From assembly GCF_963678635.1 (NCBI RefSeq), contig NW_026971182.1:113596-177595 (forward strand): a stretch of 64,000 nucleotides of DNA. Direction: 5' to 3'. A model generated the notes under the pieces. The model had not been told where the DNA came from. It saw only the letters and a program-made list of their open reading frames with translations, and did no database searches. Positions 23,026 through 34,670 of the stretch are shown here, piece by piece (positions within the stretch are counted from its first letter, which is position 1; every line of letters begins with the position of its first letter). A program made the position numbers and the translations under genes. The DNA is from Symsagittifera roscoffensis. Its lineage: Eukaryota > Xenacoelomorpha > Acoela > Convolutidae.

Positions 23026-24419
23026 ATCCACTTGAACGGTGTTCGGCTACTGTACCAAAAAATACATTTATTTTATCTGAGTCCAAAATATTTTTAAAAT
23101 TGTCCCAGGAAAACACGATTCAACCCGAATTGATTATGTGGTTCCGTGTAATTTATTATAATCGGTAAGAAAATCAATCTGTGTGTTAGCGGAAGTACTT
23201 GAAGTAATTTTTGTAGAAGGAAACTTTAAAAATCAATCTATACAAAAAAAAAGATTTCTTTACGAGATCCAAGATAAATCTAATGGAGCTGAAACTTTTA
23301 AAATTATTTCCTAAATCGCAGGTTTAACATCGATACGATGATTTTAAAGTTTTTCCGTCATTAAGAGCTTTTTTAACTGCTTTTATACAATCCAAACAGA
23401 TCTTCCCATGGAAATATATCATCAAATTTATATGTCGTCGACAACCATAATCCTAATTAATCTTGTAAAGAGCGATGCTTTTGTCCAATTGTCCATGCAA
23501 GTCTCCAGGGTGTGTGTTTGATATTAAATAAATGAATATATACCAATGGAGGTTTTGATTTCGCTGTTTATAGCTTCTGCGCCATTACCTGTTACAAGAA
23601 ATTTGTGTAACCCATCTTAGATATGCAGTGTACATGAAAGTCCTGTATGCACAATAAGAGTTATATTTTGGTACTGGGTAAAAGCTACACAGTGTGTAAA
23701 AGCTTCTACAGTTAAAATAAATTACGAAATACTTTCGGAGTATGGTGACATTCGGCCTTTCGGTTTAAATGATCTATGGTGGTTGACTTATAGATCTTGT
23801 CCCACAAAGTCTTCTTTTTCCGCTGTTTGTTTTTGATGTGGAACGGTTTTGTTCAATTGACATGTAAAACAGTCATTACAAAGTACTTTTATCCATTTGG
23901 TGCAATTGGGATTTAAACAAATTGTATGAAATTGTCTTTTTTTTCTGAACCAATGTTTTTTTCTGAACCAATATGTTCTTTCATATTCGAGGAGTGTATG
24001 TTATAAAAAGCTTTTGAAATTGAACTCATTGGTAACCAGGGTACTTTTTAAAGGGGTAATGCTACTCTAAGATGTCTGTTTTTTCATTGGCGAAGGTATC
24101 ATCCAGTTTTCAGAAATATCGCAGCAGGGTTTGTTTCCTAAAATATGGATATCAAATATGACAGGATTTGCTTCGTATTTTGCTATAATCATAAAGGGAG
24201 GTCTAATTTTTGGTACTTTAAAAGTCATTCAATGAATTTTTTCGAGTTTATTCGAATTTCTATCTAGTTAATTTTTTTAATAATCATTAGATTGAATAAG
24301 GTTTTCTTACTCGTTTTCATTTTGACGAATTAGTCATTAGCGTGTTTTGGGTATCGCTATGGCCATTTGAGCTATAAGTAAAAAAGTTATTTAATTGTAG
24401 TTTAGGGAATTCAATTTTC

Positions 24420-24755
24420 TCAAACCCTAGGAATCAGTGTTCGTTTCAGAGTTGTCCTATACCTGGTTAATTTGTCGTTTTGGGTTGTTACTTCTGTGAC
24501 ATTGGTATGGTCGATTTGAGTTTTGCGAATCGTTATTTTCATGTGGTGATTTTGAGAATGGTCGTGTTTATATTTTATTACAACAATTTTTTCTGTTTCT
24601 ATAATTACTAAATTTTTCTCGTGATCTCTAATTACTTTTCCTACTACTCTAGCTTGAATTTGAATAGTTTCTACAACGATCGTTTGAGTAATGTCTATGG
24701 CAACTATGTCAATAGTTTCTAGAATGGTCAATTGAGTAGTTTCTGTTCCGATCAT
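24420..24755 (-). pseudogene. 111-codon Thr/Ile-rich minus-strand frame (copy B)
   Basis: Near-identical duplicate of 16,464-16,799 with one amino-acid difference (VEIIQI versus VETIQI). Same unrecognised, low-complexity character. Confidence 0.25.
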
Positions 24756-26232
24756 TTGAGTATGATAGATCTCTACTCTAATTAGTATAAGTGCGTCTAT
24801 TGGATTTTGGTCTTGAATATTTGTTTCTATTTTGAGTATTGCGGCTATTGGAACAACTAGAGCCGTTTTGTTATTAAAGCTCTAGTTTCTTCTAATTGAG
24901 GCTTTTCCTCGAGAGATATTGTAATATGGCAATTGTGTTCTAAGACCATCAGAGTTTGATGAAACTGGATTTTTTGATTAATTACTACTTTGAATATTTT
25001 CTTTGGGATAGTTTTGTTTTTTGTTCTCTTCTCAGGTTAAAAATTTATTTGGTTTATTAGGTTTTGGTAGTCGATTTGATTTATCCTGTTGCTTTTGTCG
25101 TCACTCGGCGATGCTGTGTCCATATCGTCAAAAATACTCACAGCCTTTTTTGAAATAGTTTTTTCAAAAAAATTTGGGTTTTCCTCGTATATTTTGAGTG
25201 TTTGTACATTTTTTTCTTCTAGTTCAACTGCAGATTCTCGTACATTGTTTATATGTAGTAAAGTTGTTTGAAAGTTAGAAATTTATTGTAATTTTATTTT
25301 TTTTCTGTTGCTTCTAGTTTCTTTGTGAATTTCTGCTTGTTCTTGTTTGTCTACAAAACTGGTTTTCCAGTGTTTCGCTTGATAACATTGAGAATTTTTG
25401 GTTTTTTTGTTAGTATAATTTGATTTTGTAACAAAAAAATGGTTTCATTCATTGTGTAATTTATTGTTGTTCAGCTTTTTGTCTATCTAAAAATGGCTCG
25501 AAAATTTCGGATTGTTCTTCGTCTTATTATTGATCACTATTATTTATAGTTCTTCGTCTTATTATTCTGTCTCATTAGTGATTTTAGGAAAATATTTGTC
25601 ATCTTCTGCGACATCTTTTTGATGCTTTTGTCCATGCTGTTTGTTTTATTGGGAAAATGGATCATTTTCAAATTGATAGTCTTGAATAAGTTTTTATCGT
25701 GAAAAATGACTAATTAAGGGTTTGTGTATTTAGGTTACTGTTGATAAAAACGTATGTACTAGGGATTGTGAAGTGTTGTTTAGGCTTGACTTGCTAAGTA
25801 ATTTTTAACTTTTTTTTCGAAAAAGCCATTGTCAAGAATTGAAAAATATTTACCTTTTTATGGTGTTTTTTTTTATAGGTCAGTTTTACAGGTATTTAAA
25901 AAACAAATTACGGCTCAATTTGTTTTTTAAACCATGTGTTAATAATATTAAAGAGATCTGGTTTAGCTGTTCAATAAAATTTGATTCAAAGAGCGGTATA
26001 ATATACCTGTAACGTGGCGTTAGAATTGTACGATGCATTGGTGAGTAACTTTGTTGTGTCGGTACCAGCTTCGATGGGGTAACTGATGGAAACTGAAAAT
26101 GTTGTTCAATTAGTGATGTTTTTCTGTTTAAATTATGTCATGCATGTTTGAATTTTGAGTTTAAGCTAGTATTTTCTGTTCTGATTTAAAAAAAATTGTT
26201 TTAGACATTACTGGTATCGTATCTGTTGTTAA

Positions 26233-27382
26233 TGCGATGATTTATAAACGGTAATCTTCAGAACTGAATTGGTTTAAATTGAAGATCTTGAAATTGCGTT
26301 TAGTATATTAAAGAGAAATTTAACATCCTTTAGGGTCTCAAAATCAATCTGCTGGATTGTTATGTCATTGCAGCTTGTGCGAGATTTTTTTTGTTGAGAG
26401 TTCCATGAGACCTATATTATGTTCAGAATTGTCAATTATGACTGCACCTAAAATTCTTTAAAAATCGTGTTTCATTATCGCATTGAGGTTTTCTTGGACT
26501 GTAGCTAAAATTTTGAAAATTTATTTCTTTTATTGTATTTGCAGGTCGCTTTGTTTAAGGTGCTGGCACACAAAATGTTTCTTTTGAATTTTTGATAGAA
26601 ACTAATCATAAATTTATAGCAGAAACATCGGTTGTAGAAGCTGAGTTTGCTTGAATTGAATTTTTCTGTTGCATGTTTTAATGTTTTCTGGGAAAAAAAT
26701 GCGCAAAACTAATCTCTATGTCAGTTGTTTTTACTTCATACGATAGAAAACGATTATTTAGATATGGTGGTAGGATTTCAGTTGTTCATATTACACATTC
26801 TGAGGTTACACAAACTTGGCAATTAGTGGTCAAGTATCTGCTTTTTCTCTTGAAGTCTGGTAAATGATAATTACATGGCTAATAGCCTCTGCAAAATAAT
26901 CTGGTTATCAGATTGTGTCAAGTTTTTACCTAGATCAATATCTCTTTTTAAGAAAAAGGCTAAGATAGGGTCATTCTCAAAATTATTTTCGTATTCTTGA
27001 ACCAATTTTTGGAAGGGTATTACTGTTAATTTATATTGTATTTCCTCTTTCTTCTCATACGTTTTACAAATGTTGCGGTTGCTAAAAATTGTGGTGATGC
27101 TTCAAGTTAGAAAAATGTTCCCCTCTAAATTTTGTGCTTGCTGTGTTTTGATTGGATTCTGTAGGAGTTGGAGCTTACGTTTGGTTGTATTATCTGATTC
27201 TGAACTTGCGTAGTGCTTTCTTGAAAAACAGTTTTTTAGAATTTGCTTTTGTTCATTAGTGAAACTTTTGGTTGTTCACTTTTGTTCATTTGTGTTTTTC
27301 GACTTAAAATAGCCTGCCCTTCGTTGATGTGTTGTTACTACGGAATCGTATCGGGAATTTTTTTGAAACACTTGTGGGTAAT
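26233..27382 (-). other. Spacer upstream of LTR 1 with minus-strand coding-like relics
   Basis: No plus-strand gene. On the minus strand, words such as SDNQIILQRLLAM (near 26,880-26,920) and HYASSESDNTTKRKLQLLQN (near 27,160-27,220) recur in the spacers of units 2-4. The best preserved is at 31,407-31,700. They look like remains of a protein gene opposite in direction to the LTR; the family is not recognised. Confidence 0.35.
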
Positions 27383-28260
27383 TGTGCCAGTCGGTCTTAT
27401 TTGGAAGTTGCGTCTTGTTTTGGGATCAGAAAAAATTTTTCAAAAATTCGAATTGACCCTGTCATGCTCAAATTTATTGCGACAACTGAAAATGCAAAAA
27501 AATGATTTAGGACAGAAGATTCAAGTGATAATCGCAGGAAAAGGGCTAAAAATACGAGAGTAAAATTGCTATTCGCAATTTTACCGGAGTAATTCAATAC
27601 GAGTAGAGTTATCTTGTTCCAGGTAGAAAATGGAATTTACAAGAAAATAAGTAACGAGGTGCGATTGACTGGACGAGAGTGACATTTGAGTGGGAAGTTG
27701 GAAAGCCGAAGCTGCACAATGGTCCAGAGAATAAATTTTCATCTTGAGCTAGACTTACGTATTCAAAACTTCATCTAGAGTTAAACTTAGTTTCTTTAAA
27801 TCAATTGTGAGTTGCTATGCAATTTTTATTTACCCAATTCTAGAAAGCGAGTCGGTGTATGAGTACTTAATTTAAATTTTTTCAGTGCATTTTATGTGAT
27901 TGTGTTGCGATAAGGAAAATTTTAGGTTGATCCATCTGAAATGGATCAAAATTCCACTTTCCAATAAAAACTAACGGTATACTTAATCTTCTAACCCTTT
28001 TTTAATGGCGTTTGTCTGGTTTAGGTATTTAGAGACCTGAACATGCGGGCGTTCGTATTTCTAGAGTGGGGGGGGGGGTATTTTGGCAGTAGCATTTAAG
28101 CCGTAGAACGGTTTGCAGTCTCAAGTCCCTAGTGAACCGAATTGGTCCCGACTGAATGAGGTACAAAAACACAAGAGATAGTGTCCCTGACCCTTGAGCC
28201 AATGCTTATAGGGCCTTTTTTTCTTAGTCTCGTGTGTGACTTAGGTAGACGACTGTTACA
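27383..28260 (+). mobile_element. LTR of the giant Ty3/gypsy-like element, unit 1 copy
   Basis: Starts TGTGCCAGTCGG and ends GACTGTTACA, the TG...CA (TGT...ACA) ends expected of an LTR. It has an AATAAA polyadenylation signal at 27,963 and a G-run of about 10-12 near 28,067. Related copies lie at 31,864, 36,371, 40,898 and 59,282. It is not followed by internal coding sequence. Confidence 0.75.
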
Positions 28261-29660
28261 TAGTGTTTTTGTGCCACTCCTGGGTGTTTTTATGACATCA
28301 AGACTACGGAATCGAACCCATTTGACACAGCTCCGGGCTACATGTCCATTCTAGAGAAACGTTGGTACGGTTCAACGGGAACGTGTCCACCTTCTAGTTG
28401 TACCGTGATAGCTTCTTAAGAAAACTCGAGAAAAATCCCCGGTGCGTTTTCCGATACGAGGCCTAGCTAACCCAATAAATGGGGCCACTAAAGGGACACA
28501 AAGTGGTTAAAAGACAGCAAGCAAAACAAAAAACGGAGTAGATTAGAAAAATAAAGAAAAAACTGCAAAAAAAATCCTAAAAAGAACAGTGGCTTTGATT
28601 TCCATATTAGATGGATCAAACCTTTATTTTAATTAAAATATTATACTTAGACTGTTTTCAAATAAGACCGATCTTTTAGATCGAAACAGCAAATATTAAA
28701 ACAGATGCCCAAGGTTGGGGCGTTGAAAGGGTTTTCAGATAGCCTTGCAACCTTAGAGGACCACTGGGAGTTTAGACTGGAACAGGTGACCAGGCAAGTG
28801 GCAAAGTGGTTCTCATGACTGGGATCTGAGAAATAGGAGGGACGCGACCGGGAAGATACTACCAGCAACGTGACCAGAGTGGTGCAGCAGTGAGAAAGGA
28901 TCATAGGGGTGTTCTGTTTGTTCAAACGGGCGTCGTTAAAGTCCTCTTAAAACTTTAGGAGATAAGTAAAAAGGAGCCCCAAAGTTTTGAGGAAACGTTT
29001 TTACTTGAGAAGAGCTTGGAAACAGGTTCTACGGACTTTCTCTCGAGAGCTTAGCACACATCGTGCTCAGCGTATTTTTCGACATAAGTGGGGGGCTAGA
29101 TAGGGGGAGGTAAGAAATGGGCTGGTTAAGATAGAAGTTGGTGGTTGGAAATTGTGAAAAGGGATGCTACTTTGCAGTAACTATACAACCAATTTCGTCG
29201 ATTTAGTTAAAAAAGATTAACTAGAGTCTGGAACGGTCTAGTTAAAGACTCAGAAGAAGAGCTGGAACGCGAAAGTACCCAATAGCACCCTGGCCGGATC
29301 GGGTGGGGATCTGAAGTAGACAGTTTTTGAAACCCAATAGTTAAACGACCCTTATGAACGTTAAAAGGGTGTAGGAAAAAAGCGTGACAGTTAGGTACCT
29401 GACATTTTTTTCGAAAGACAGCCATTGTCGATTTTGCATTTTGGTCATATACATGTTTCTCGTTTTTTTTTGTTTTTCCTTGCCGACTTCTACTGTTTTT
29501 GGGACAGGATTTGAAATTTTACGGAGAAATAGTGCGTTTGCAACAATAAAAGAAATTAAAAACAAGTTGTATTTCAACTTGCATTGGATTTAGGAAAGGA
29601 AGGAACTTTTAGGGAAAGTCAATAAAGTTTTGGTAAGAAAATTGGGTTTTGAGAGATTTT
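28261..29660 (+). other. Leader region of unit 1
   Basis: Non-coding apart from a short coding-like segment at about 28,700-28,900 (see the copy at 33,197). Just after the LTR end, GGAATCGAACC at 28,308-28,318 is the complement of a tRNA T-arm/B-box (GGTTCGATTCC). Purine-rich, with A-rich stretches near 28,500-28,580. Confidence 0.5.
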
Positions 29661-29679
29661 CAAACAAGTTCGTGAGTTG

Positions 29680-30165
29680 GTACTGTGATAGTGGACTAGG
29701 AATCCCAACACTCAAGTTACGACACTGGGAAACTCTTCACACGAGTTCCAGAGGTGGTACTGGGATAGTGAAAAAAGTTTCCAGGCACCTGCGCTACGGT
29801 AGTGGAGAAGTTTACAAGAGTTTCTGAGGCATTCATGGGATAGCGATTTAAGGGTCCCAACACTTGAGCTAAGCGTCCCAACACATGAGTCCCGGGATAA
29901 TTATTTAATGTTTCCAACACTTGAGTTAAGGGTCCCACCACTTGAGTCCTGAATAGTTTTTTAAGGGTACCAACACTTGAGCTAAGGGTAGCAACACTTG
30001 AGTCCTGGGATAGTAATTTGAGGGTCCCAACACGTGATGTAAGGGTCTCAACACTTGAGGTAAAGTTCCCAACACTTGAGTCCTGGGATAGTGATCATAG
30101 GGTCCCAACACTTGATCTAAGTGTCGTAACACTTGATCTGAGGGTCCTAACACTTGAGCTAAGGG
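29680..30165. repeat. 21-bp minisatellite, unit 1
   Basis: Degenerate tandem copies of a 21-bp unit with core GGGTCCCAACACTTGAG, interrupted by longer spacers of the type TCCTGGGATAGTGATT. The first part (29,680-29,820) is more diverged. Confidence 0.9.
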
Positions 30166-31406
30166 TTAATGAAGTGTTATTGGGGCTTGAGTTGCTAATT
30201 ATTTTTAATTTTATTTTTTCGAAAAAACCATTGTCATGATTTTTCTTTTTTGGTATTTTCTTATTATTACAGGTCAGGTTTACAGGTCTTTTAGAAACTT
30301 TTTTATTACAGATTTGTTTGTTTTTTAATCCATGCGTTAAAATTTTTGAATTTTTTAAGGAGATCCGGTTTAGCTGTTGAAAAAAACTTGATTCATAGAG
30401 CGTTATACTATTTCTGTTATGTGGTGTTAGAATTGTCCGGTGCATTGGTGAGTTTTTGTTATGCCGTTACCAGTTTTGATGTGGCAACTGATGGAAACTG
30501 AAAATGTTGTTCAGTTAGTGTTGTTTTTTGGTTTAAGTTATGTCATGCACGTTTGAATTTTGAATTTAAGCTCGTATTTTCTGTTCTGATTTGAAATTTT
30601 TTTTAGATTTTACTGGTTTCGTATCTGTTGTTAACGCGATGATTCATAAACGGTGATCTTCAGAATTGAAATGGTTCAAATTGAAGATCTTGGAGTTGCG
30701 TTTAGTATATAAAAAAAAATTTAACACCCTTTAGAGTCTCAAAATTAATCTGCTTGATTTGCTAGGATTGTATTGTCATCGCAGCTTGTGCGAAATTGTT
30801 TTGTAGAGTATTCCATGAGATCTATATTATTTTCAGAATAGTCAATTATGACTGAAGCTAAAATTTTTTAAAGATAGTGTTTTATTATCGCATTGAGGTT
30901 TTTTTGATTCTTTGCTAATTTTTTGAAATTTTACTTCGCTTATTGTATTTGCAAGTCGCTTTGTTTGTGGTGCTGGCACATAAAATATTTCTTCTGAATC
31001 TATGATCATCATAATTTCATTATCATAATTTGTTGCAGAAAGATTGGTGGTAAAGGCTGAGTTTGCCTGTATTGAGTTTTGCTGTTGCATTTTTTAATTT
31101 TTTCTGGGAAAAAATTTCAAAACTAATCTCTATGTCAGTTGTTTGTTTTTCATACGAAAGAAAACGATTATTTAGATATGGTGGTAAGATTTCAGTTGTT
31201 AATATTCCACATTCTGAGATTATGTTACACACGCTTGGTAATTACTGATCAAGTATCCGCTTTTTCTCTTTAAATCTGTTAATTGATGATTGCATGGCTA
31301 CTAGCCTCTGCAACATAATCTGATTATCAGATTGTGTCTAGTTTTTACCTAAATCAATATCTCATTTTATGAAAAAGGTTAAGATAGGGCCATCCTCACA
31401 ATTTTT

Positions 31407-31700
31407 CTAGTATTCGTGAACCAATTTGCGGAAGGGTATTACTGTTAATGTATAACTTTCAAAATGCCGTATGGGTTGATTCCAGTTATATGTTCGGACT
31501 GGTTTATCGTTGTAGGTTTTCCTTACTCTTCTTATACTTACTAGAAATGTTGTGGTTGCTTCAAAAATTATGGTAATGCTTCGAGTTAGAAAATTGTCCC
31601 CCTCTAAATTTTGTGTTTGTTGTGTTTTAATTGGATTCTGAAGGAGTTGGAGCTTACGTATGATTGTAGTATGTGATTCTGATCTTGCGTAGTGCTTCAT
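31407..31700 (-). pseudogene. Minus-strand coding-like frame in the unit 2 spacer (97 codons)
   Basis: Best preserved version of the spacer relic: MKHYARSESHTTIIRKLQLL, then PIKTQQTQNLEGD, then a basic stretch (RRVRKTYNDKPVRTYNW). Counterparts lie at about 27,100-27,240, 36,071-36,268 and 40,595-40,792. It ends about 160 bp before the LTR and runs away from it. Possibly a fragment of another element into which the LTR element inserted. Not recognised. Confidence 0.35.
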
Positions 31701-31863
31701 TGAAAAACAGTTTTTTAGAATTAGCTTTTGTTCATTAGTGAAACTTTTGGTTTTTCACTTTTCTTCATTAGTGTTTTTTTTAACTTAAAATAGCCTGCCC
31801 TTCGTTGATGTGTTGTTACTACGGAATCGTATCGGGAATTGTTTTGAAACACTTGTGGATAAT

Positions 31864-32750
31864 TGGGCCAGTCGGTCTTATTTGGAAGTTGGGTCTTGTT
31901 TTGGAATAAGAAATAATTTTTCAAAAATCCGAATTGACCCTGTCAAGCTCAAGTTTATCGCGACAACTGAAAATGCAAAATGAATCAGGACAGAAGATTC
32001 AAATGATAATTGCAGGAAAAGCGCTAGAAAAAAACGACAGTAAAATTACTAATCGCTTTTTCACCGGAGTAATTCAATACGAGTAGATTTATCTTTTCTC
32101 TGGTAGAAAATGGAGAGTACAAGAAGAGAAGTAACGAGATGCGATTGACTGGACGAGAGTGACGCTTGAGTGGAAAGTTGGACAGCCAAAACTGCACAAT
32201 TGGTGCAGAGAATAAAACTTCTTCTTGGGCTAGGTTTACTTAATCAAAACATCTTCTCGAGTAAAATTTAGTTTCTTGAAATTAATTCTAGAGTTGCTCT
32301 GCAATTTTTATTTACCCGATTCTAGAAGTCAAATCGGTATGTGAGGACTTAATTTAAATTTCTTAAGTGCATTTTATGTGATTGTGTTGCAATAAGGAGA
32401 ACTTTAGGTTGATCCATCTGAAATAGATCAAAATTCCCTTTTCCAATAAAAATTAACGGTATATTTAATTTTCTTACCCTGTTTTTAATGGCTTTCAGGT
32501 GTTGTAGGTACTTATAAACCTGAACATGGGGGCGTTCTTTTTTCTAGAGTGGTGGGGGGGGGGGGGTTAGTTTGGCAGTAGCCTTTAAGCTGTAACACGG
32601 TTTGTAGTCTCATGTCCCTAGTGAACCGAATTGGCTCCGACTGAATGAGGTACAAAAACACAAGAGATAGTGTCCCTTACCCTTAAGCCAATGGTTGTAG
32701 GGCCTTTTTTTTCTTAGCCTCGTGTGTGACTTAAGTAGACGACTGTTACA
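31864..32750 (+). mobile_element. LTR, unit 2 copy
   Basis: Corresponds to 27,383-28,260; ends GACTGTTACA at 32,750, keeps the AATAAA signal in CCAATAAAAATTAACGG and has the longest G-run of the set near 32,556. Followed by the same leader as the other units, not by internal genes. Confidence 0.75.
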
Positions 32751-34170
32751 TAGTGTTTTTATGCCGCTCCTGGGTGTTTTTTCGACATCAAGACTACGGA
32801 ATCGAACCCAATTGACACAGCTCCGGGCTCCATGTCCATTCTAGAGTGCCGAAGGTACGGTTCAACGGGAACGTGTCCACCTTCTGGTTGTACCGTGATA
32901 GCTTCTTAAGAAAACTCAAGAAAATTCCCCGGTGCGTTTTCCGATACGAGGCCTAGCTAACCGAATAAATGGGGCCTTTAAAGGGACAAAAAATGGGTAA
33001 AAGACAGCAAGCTGAACAAAAAACGGAATAAGTCAGAAAAATGAAGAAAAAACTGCAAAAAAAATCCCAAAAAGAACAGTGGCTTTGATTTCCAGATTAG
33101 ATAGATCAAACCTTTTTATTTTAATTAAAATATTATACTTAGACTATTTTCAAATAAGACCGATCTTTTCGATCAAAACAGCAAATATTAAAACAGGTGC
33201 CCAAGGTTGGGGCGTTGAAAGGGTTTTCAGATAGCCTTGCAACCTTAGAGGACCACTGGGAGACTAGACTGGAACAGGTGACCGGGCAAGTGGCAAAGTG
33301 GTTCTCAGGACTGGGATCTGAGAAACAGGAGAGACGCGACCGGGAAGAGACTACCAGCAACGTGACCAGAGCAGTGCAGCAGTGAGAAGGGATCATAGGG
33401 GAGTTCTGTTTGTTCAAACGGGTGTCGTTAAAATCCACTTAAGACTTTAGGAGATAAGTAAAAGTGAATTAGCGGGTCCCCACAGTTGTGAGAAAACGTT
33501 TTTACTTGAGCAGAGCTTGGAAACAGGTTCTACAGACTTTCTCTCGAGAGCTTAGCACCCATCGCGCTTGGGTTTTTTTCGACTTAAGTGGGGGGCTAGA
33601 TAGGGTGATGTAAGAAGGGGGCTGGTTAAGATAGAAGTTGGTGGTTGGAAATTGTAAAAAGGGGTGCTACTTTACAGTAACTATACAACCGATATTGTCG
33701 ATTTAGTTACAAAAGATGAACTAGAGTCAGGAACGGTCTAGTTAATGACTAGAGCTAACAAGAGTGGAACGCGTAAGTACCCAATAGTACCCTGGCAGGA
33801 TCGGGTCGGGATCAGAAGTAGACAGTTTTTGGAACCCAATAGTTGAATGATCCTTAAGAACGTTAAAAGGGGGTAGGAAAAAAGCGTGAAATTTAGGTAC
33901 CAGACTTTTTTTTCGAAAGACAGCCATTGTCGACTTTGCAATTTGGTTATATACATTTTTCTCGTTTCATTATTTTACCTTACCGACTTTTACTGTTTTT
34001 GGGACAGGATTTGAAATTTTATGGAGAATTAGTGCGTTTGCAACCATAAAATAGTTTAAAAACAAGTTGCATTTCAACTTGCATTGGATTTAGGAAAGGA
34101 AGGAACTTTTAGGGAAAGTCAATAAAGTTTTGGTAAGAAAATTGGGTTTTGAGAGATTTTCAATTAAGTT
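32751..34170 (+). other. Leader region of unit 2
   Basis: Same content as the unit 1 leader, with the T-arm complement GGAATCGAACC at 32,798-32,808 and the coding-like segment at 33,197-33,385. No other gene is seen. Confidence 0.5.
33197..33385 (+). pseudogene. Conserved coding-like segment of the leader (unit 2)
   Basis: The plus-strand frame reads PKVGALKGFSDSLATLEDHW, then LEQVTGQVAKWFSGLG, then a charged EKQERRDREE patch, and looks like an amphipathic, coiled-coil-like piece of a protein, as seen in gag-type regions. The same frame occurs in units 1, 3 and 4. Its place between LTR and gag suggests a leader-encoded or N-terminal piece of the element. The overlapping minus-strand frame is Ser/Cys-rich and judged a shadow. 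Confidence 0.35.
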
Positions 34171-34179
34171 CGTGAGTTG

Positions 34180-34670
34180 ATACTGGGATAGTGGACTAGG
34201 AATCCCAAAACTCAAGGTACGACACTGGGAAATTCTTCAGACGAGTTCCAGAGGTGGTACTTGGATAGTGAATAAAGTGTCCAGGCACTTGCGCGACGGT
34301 AGTGGAGAAGTTTACTAGTGTTTCGGAGGCAGTCATGGGATAGTGATTTAAGGGTCCCATCACTTGAGCTAAGGGTCCCACCACTTAAGTCTATAGATAG
34401 TTATTTAAGGTTTCCAACACTTGAGCTAAGGGTTCCACCACTTAAGTCTATGGATAGTTTTTTAAGGGTACCAACACTTGAGCTAAAGGTACCAACACAT
34501 GAGTCCTGAGATCGTCATTTGAGGTTCCCAACACGTGATGTAAGGGTCTCAACAATTGAGCTAAGGGTCCCAACAATTGAGTCCTGGGATAGTGATCTGA
34601 GGGTCCCAATACTTGATCTAAGTGTCGTAACACCTTATCTGAGGGTCCCAACACTTGATTTAAGTGATAA
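34180..34670. repeat. 21-bp minisatellite, unit 2
   Basis: Same core GGGTCCCAACACTTGAG as unit 1, with characteristic variants CACCACTTAAGTCTAT shared with unit 3. Confidence 0.9.

Larger units (their letters stand above)
18951..26232. repeat. 7-kb tandem duplication, copy B
   Basis: Repeats copy A from GAACTAGTTT at 18,951 to about 26,232. Differences: about 85 extra bp near 19,153-19,237; a foldback counterpart at about 20,199-20,915; a 430-bp segment three times (21,736-23,025); loss of the 652-bp block. Identity is uneven: roughly 95-97% over most of the length by eye, but only a few differences in about 23,840-25,360. Confidence 0.92.
25770..30170. repeat. 4.5-kb LTR-leader module, unit 1
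   Basis: The module runs: AT-rich spacer (starting GTGAAGTGTTGTTTAGG, shared with the copy A/B tail), LTR (27,383-28,260), leader, and a 21-bp minisatellite (about 29,680-30,165). The next module begins at GAAGTGTTATTGGGGCTTG, so the joint falls between minisatellite end and spacer start. Unit 1 is the most diverged of the four. Confidence 0.85.

Noticed and set aside
28290-28345. A complete tRNA gene on the minus strand
   Set aside because: Only a B-box and loose D-arm resemblance; a proper T-stem, anticodon arm and acceptor pairing cannot be formed, so it is reported only as a motif.
33139-33438. Ser/Cys-rich 99-codon minus-strand frame in the leader units
   Set aside because: It is the exact antisense of the more protein-like plus-strand segment and has the Ser/Cys-rich look of a shadow frame.
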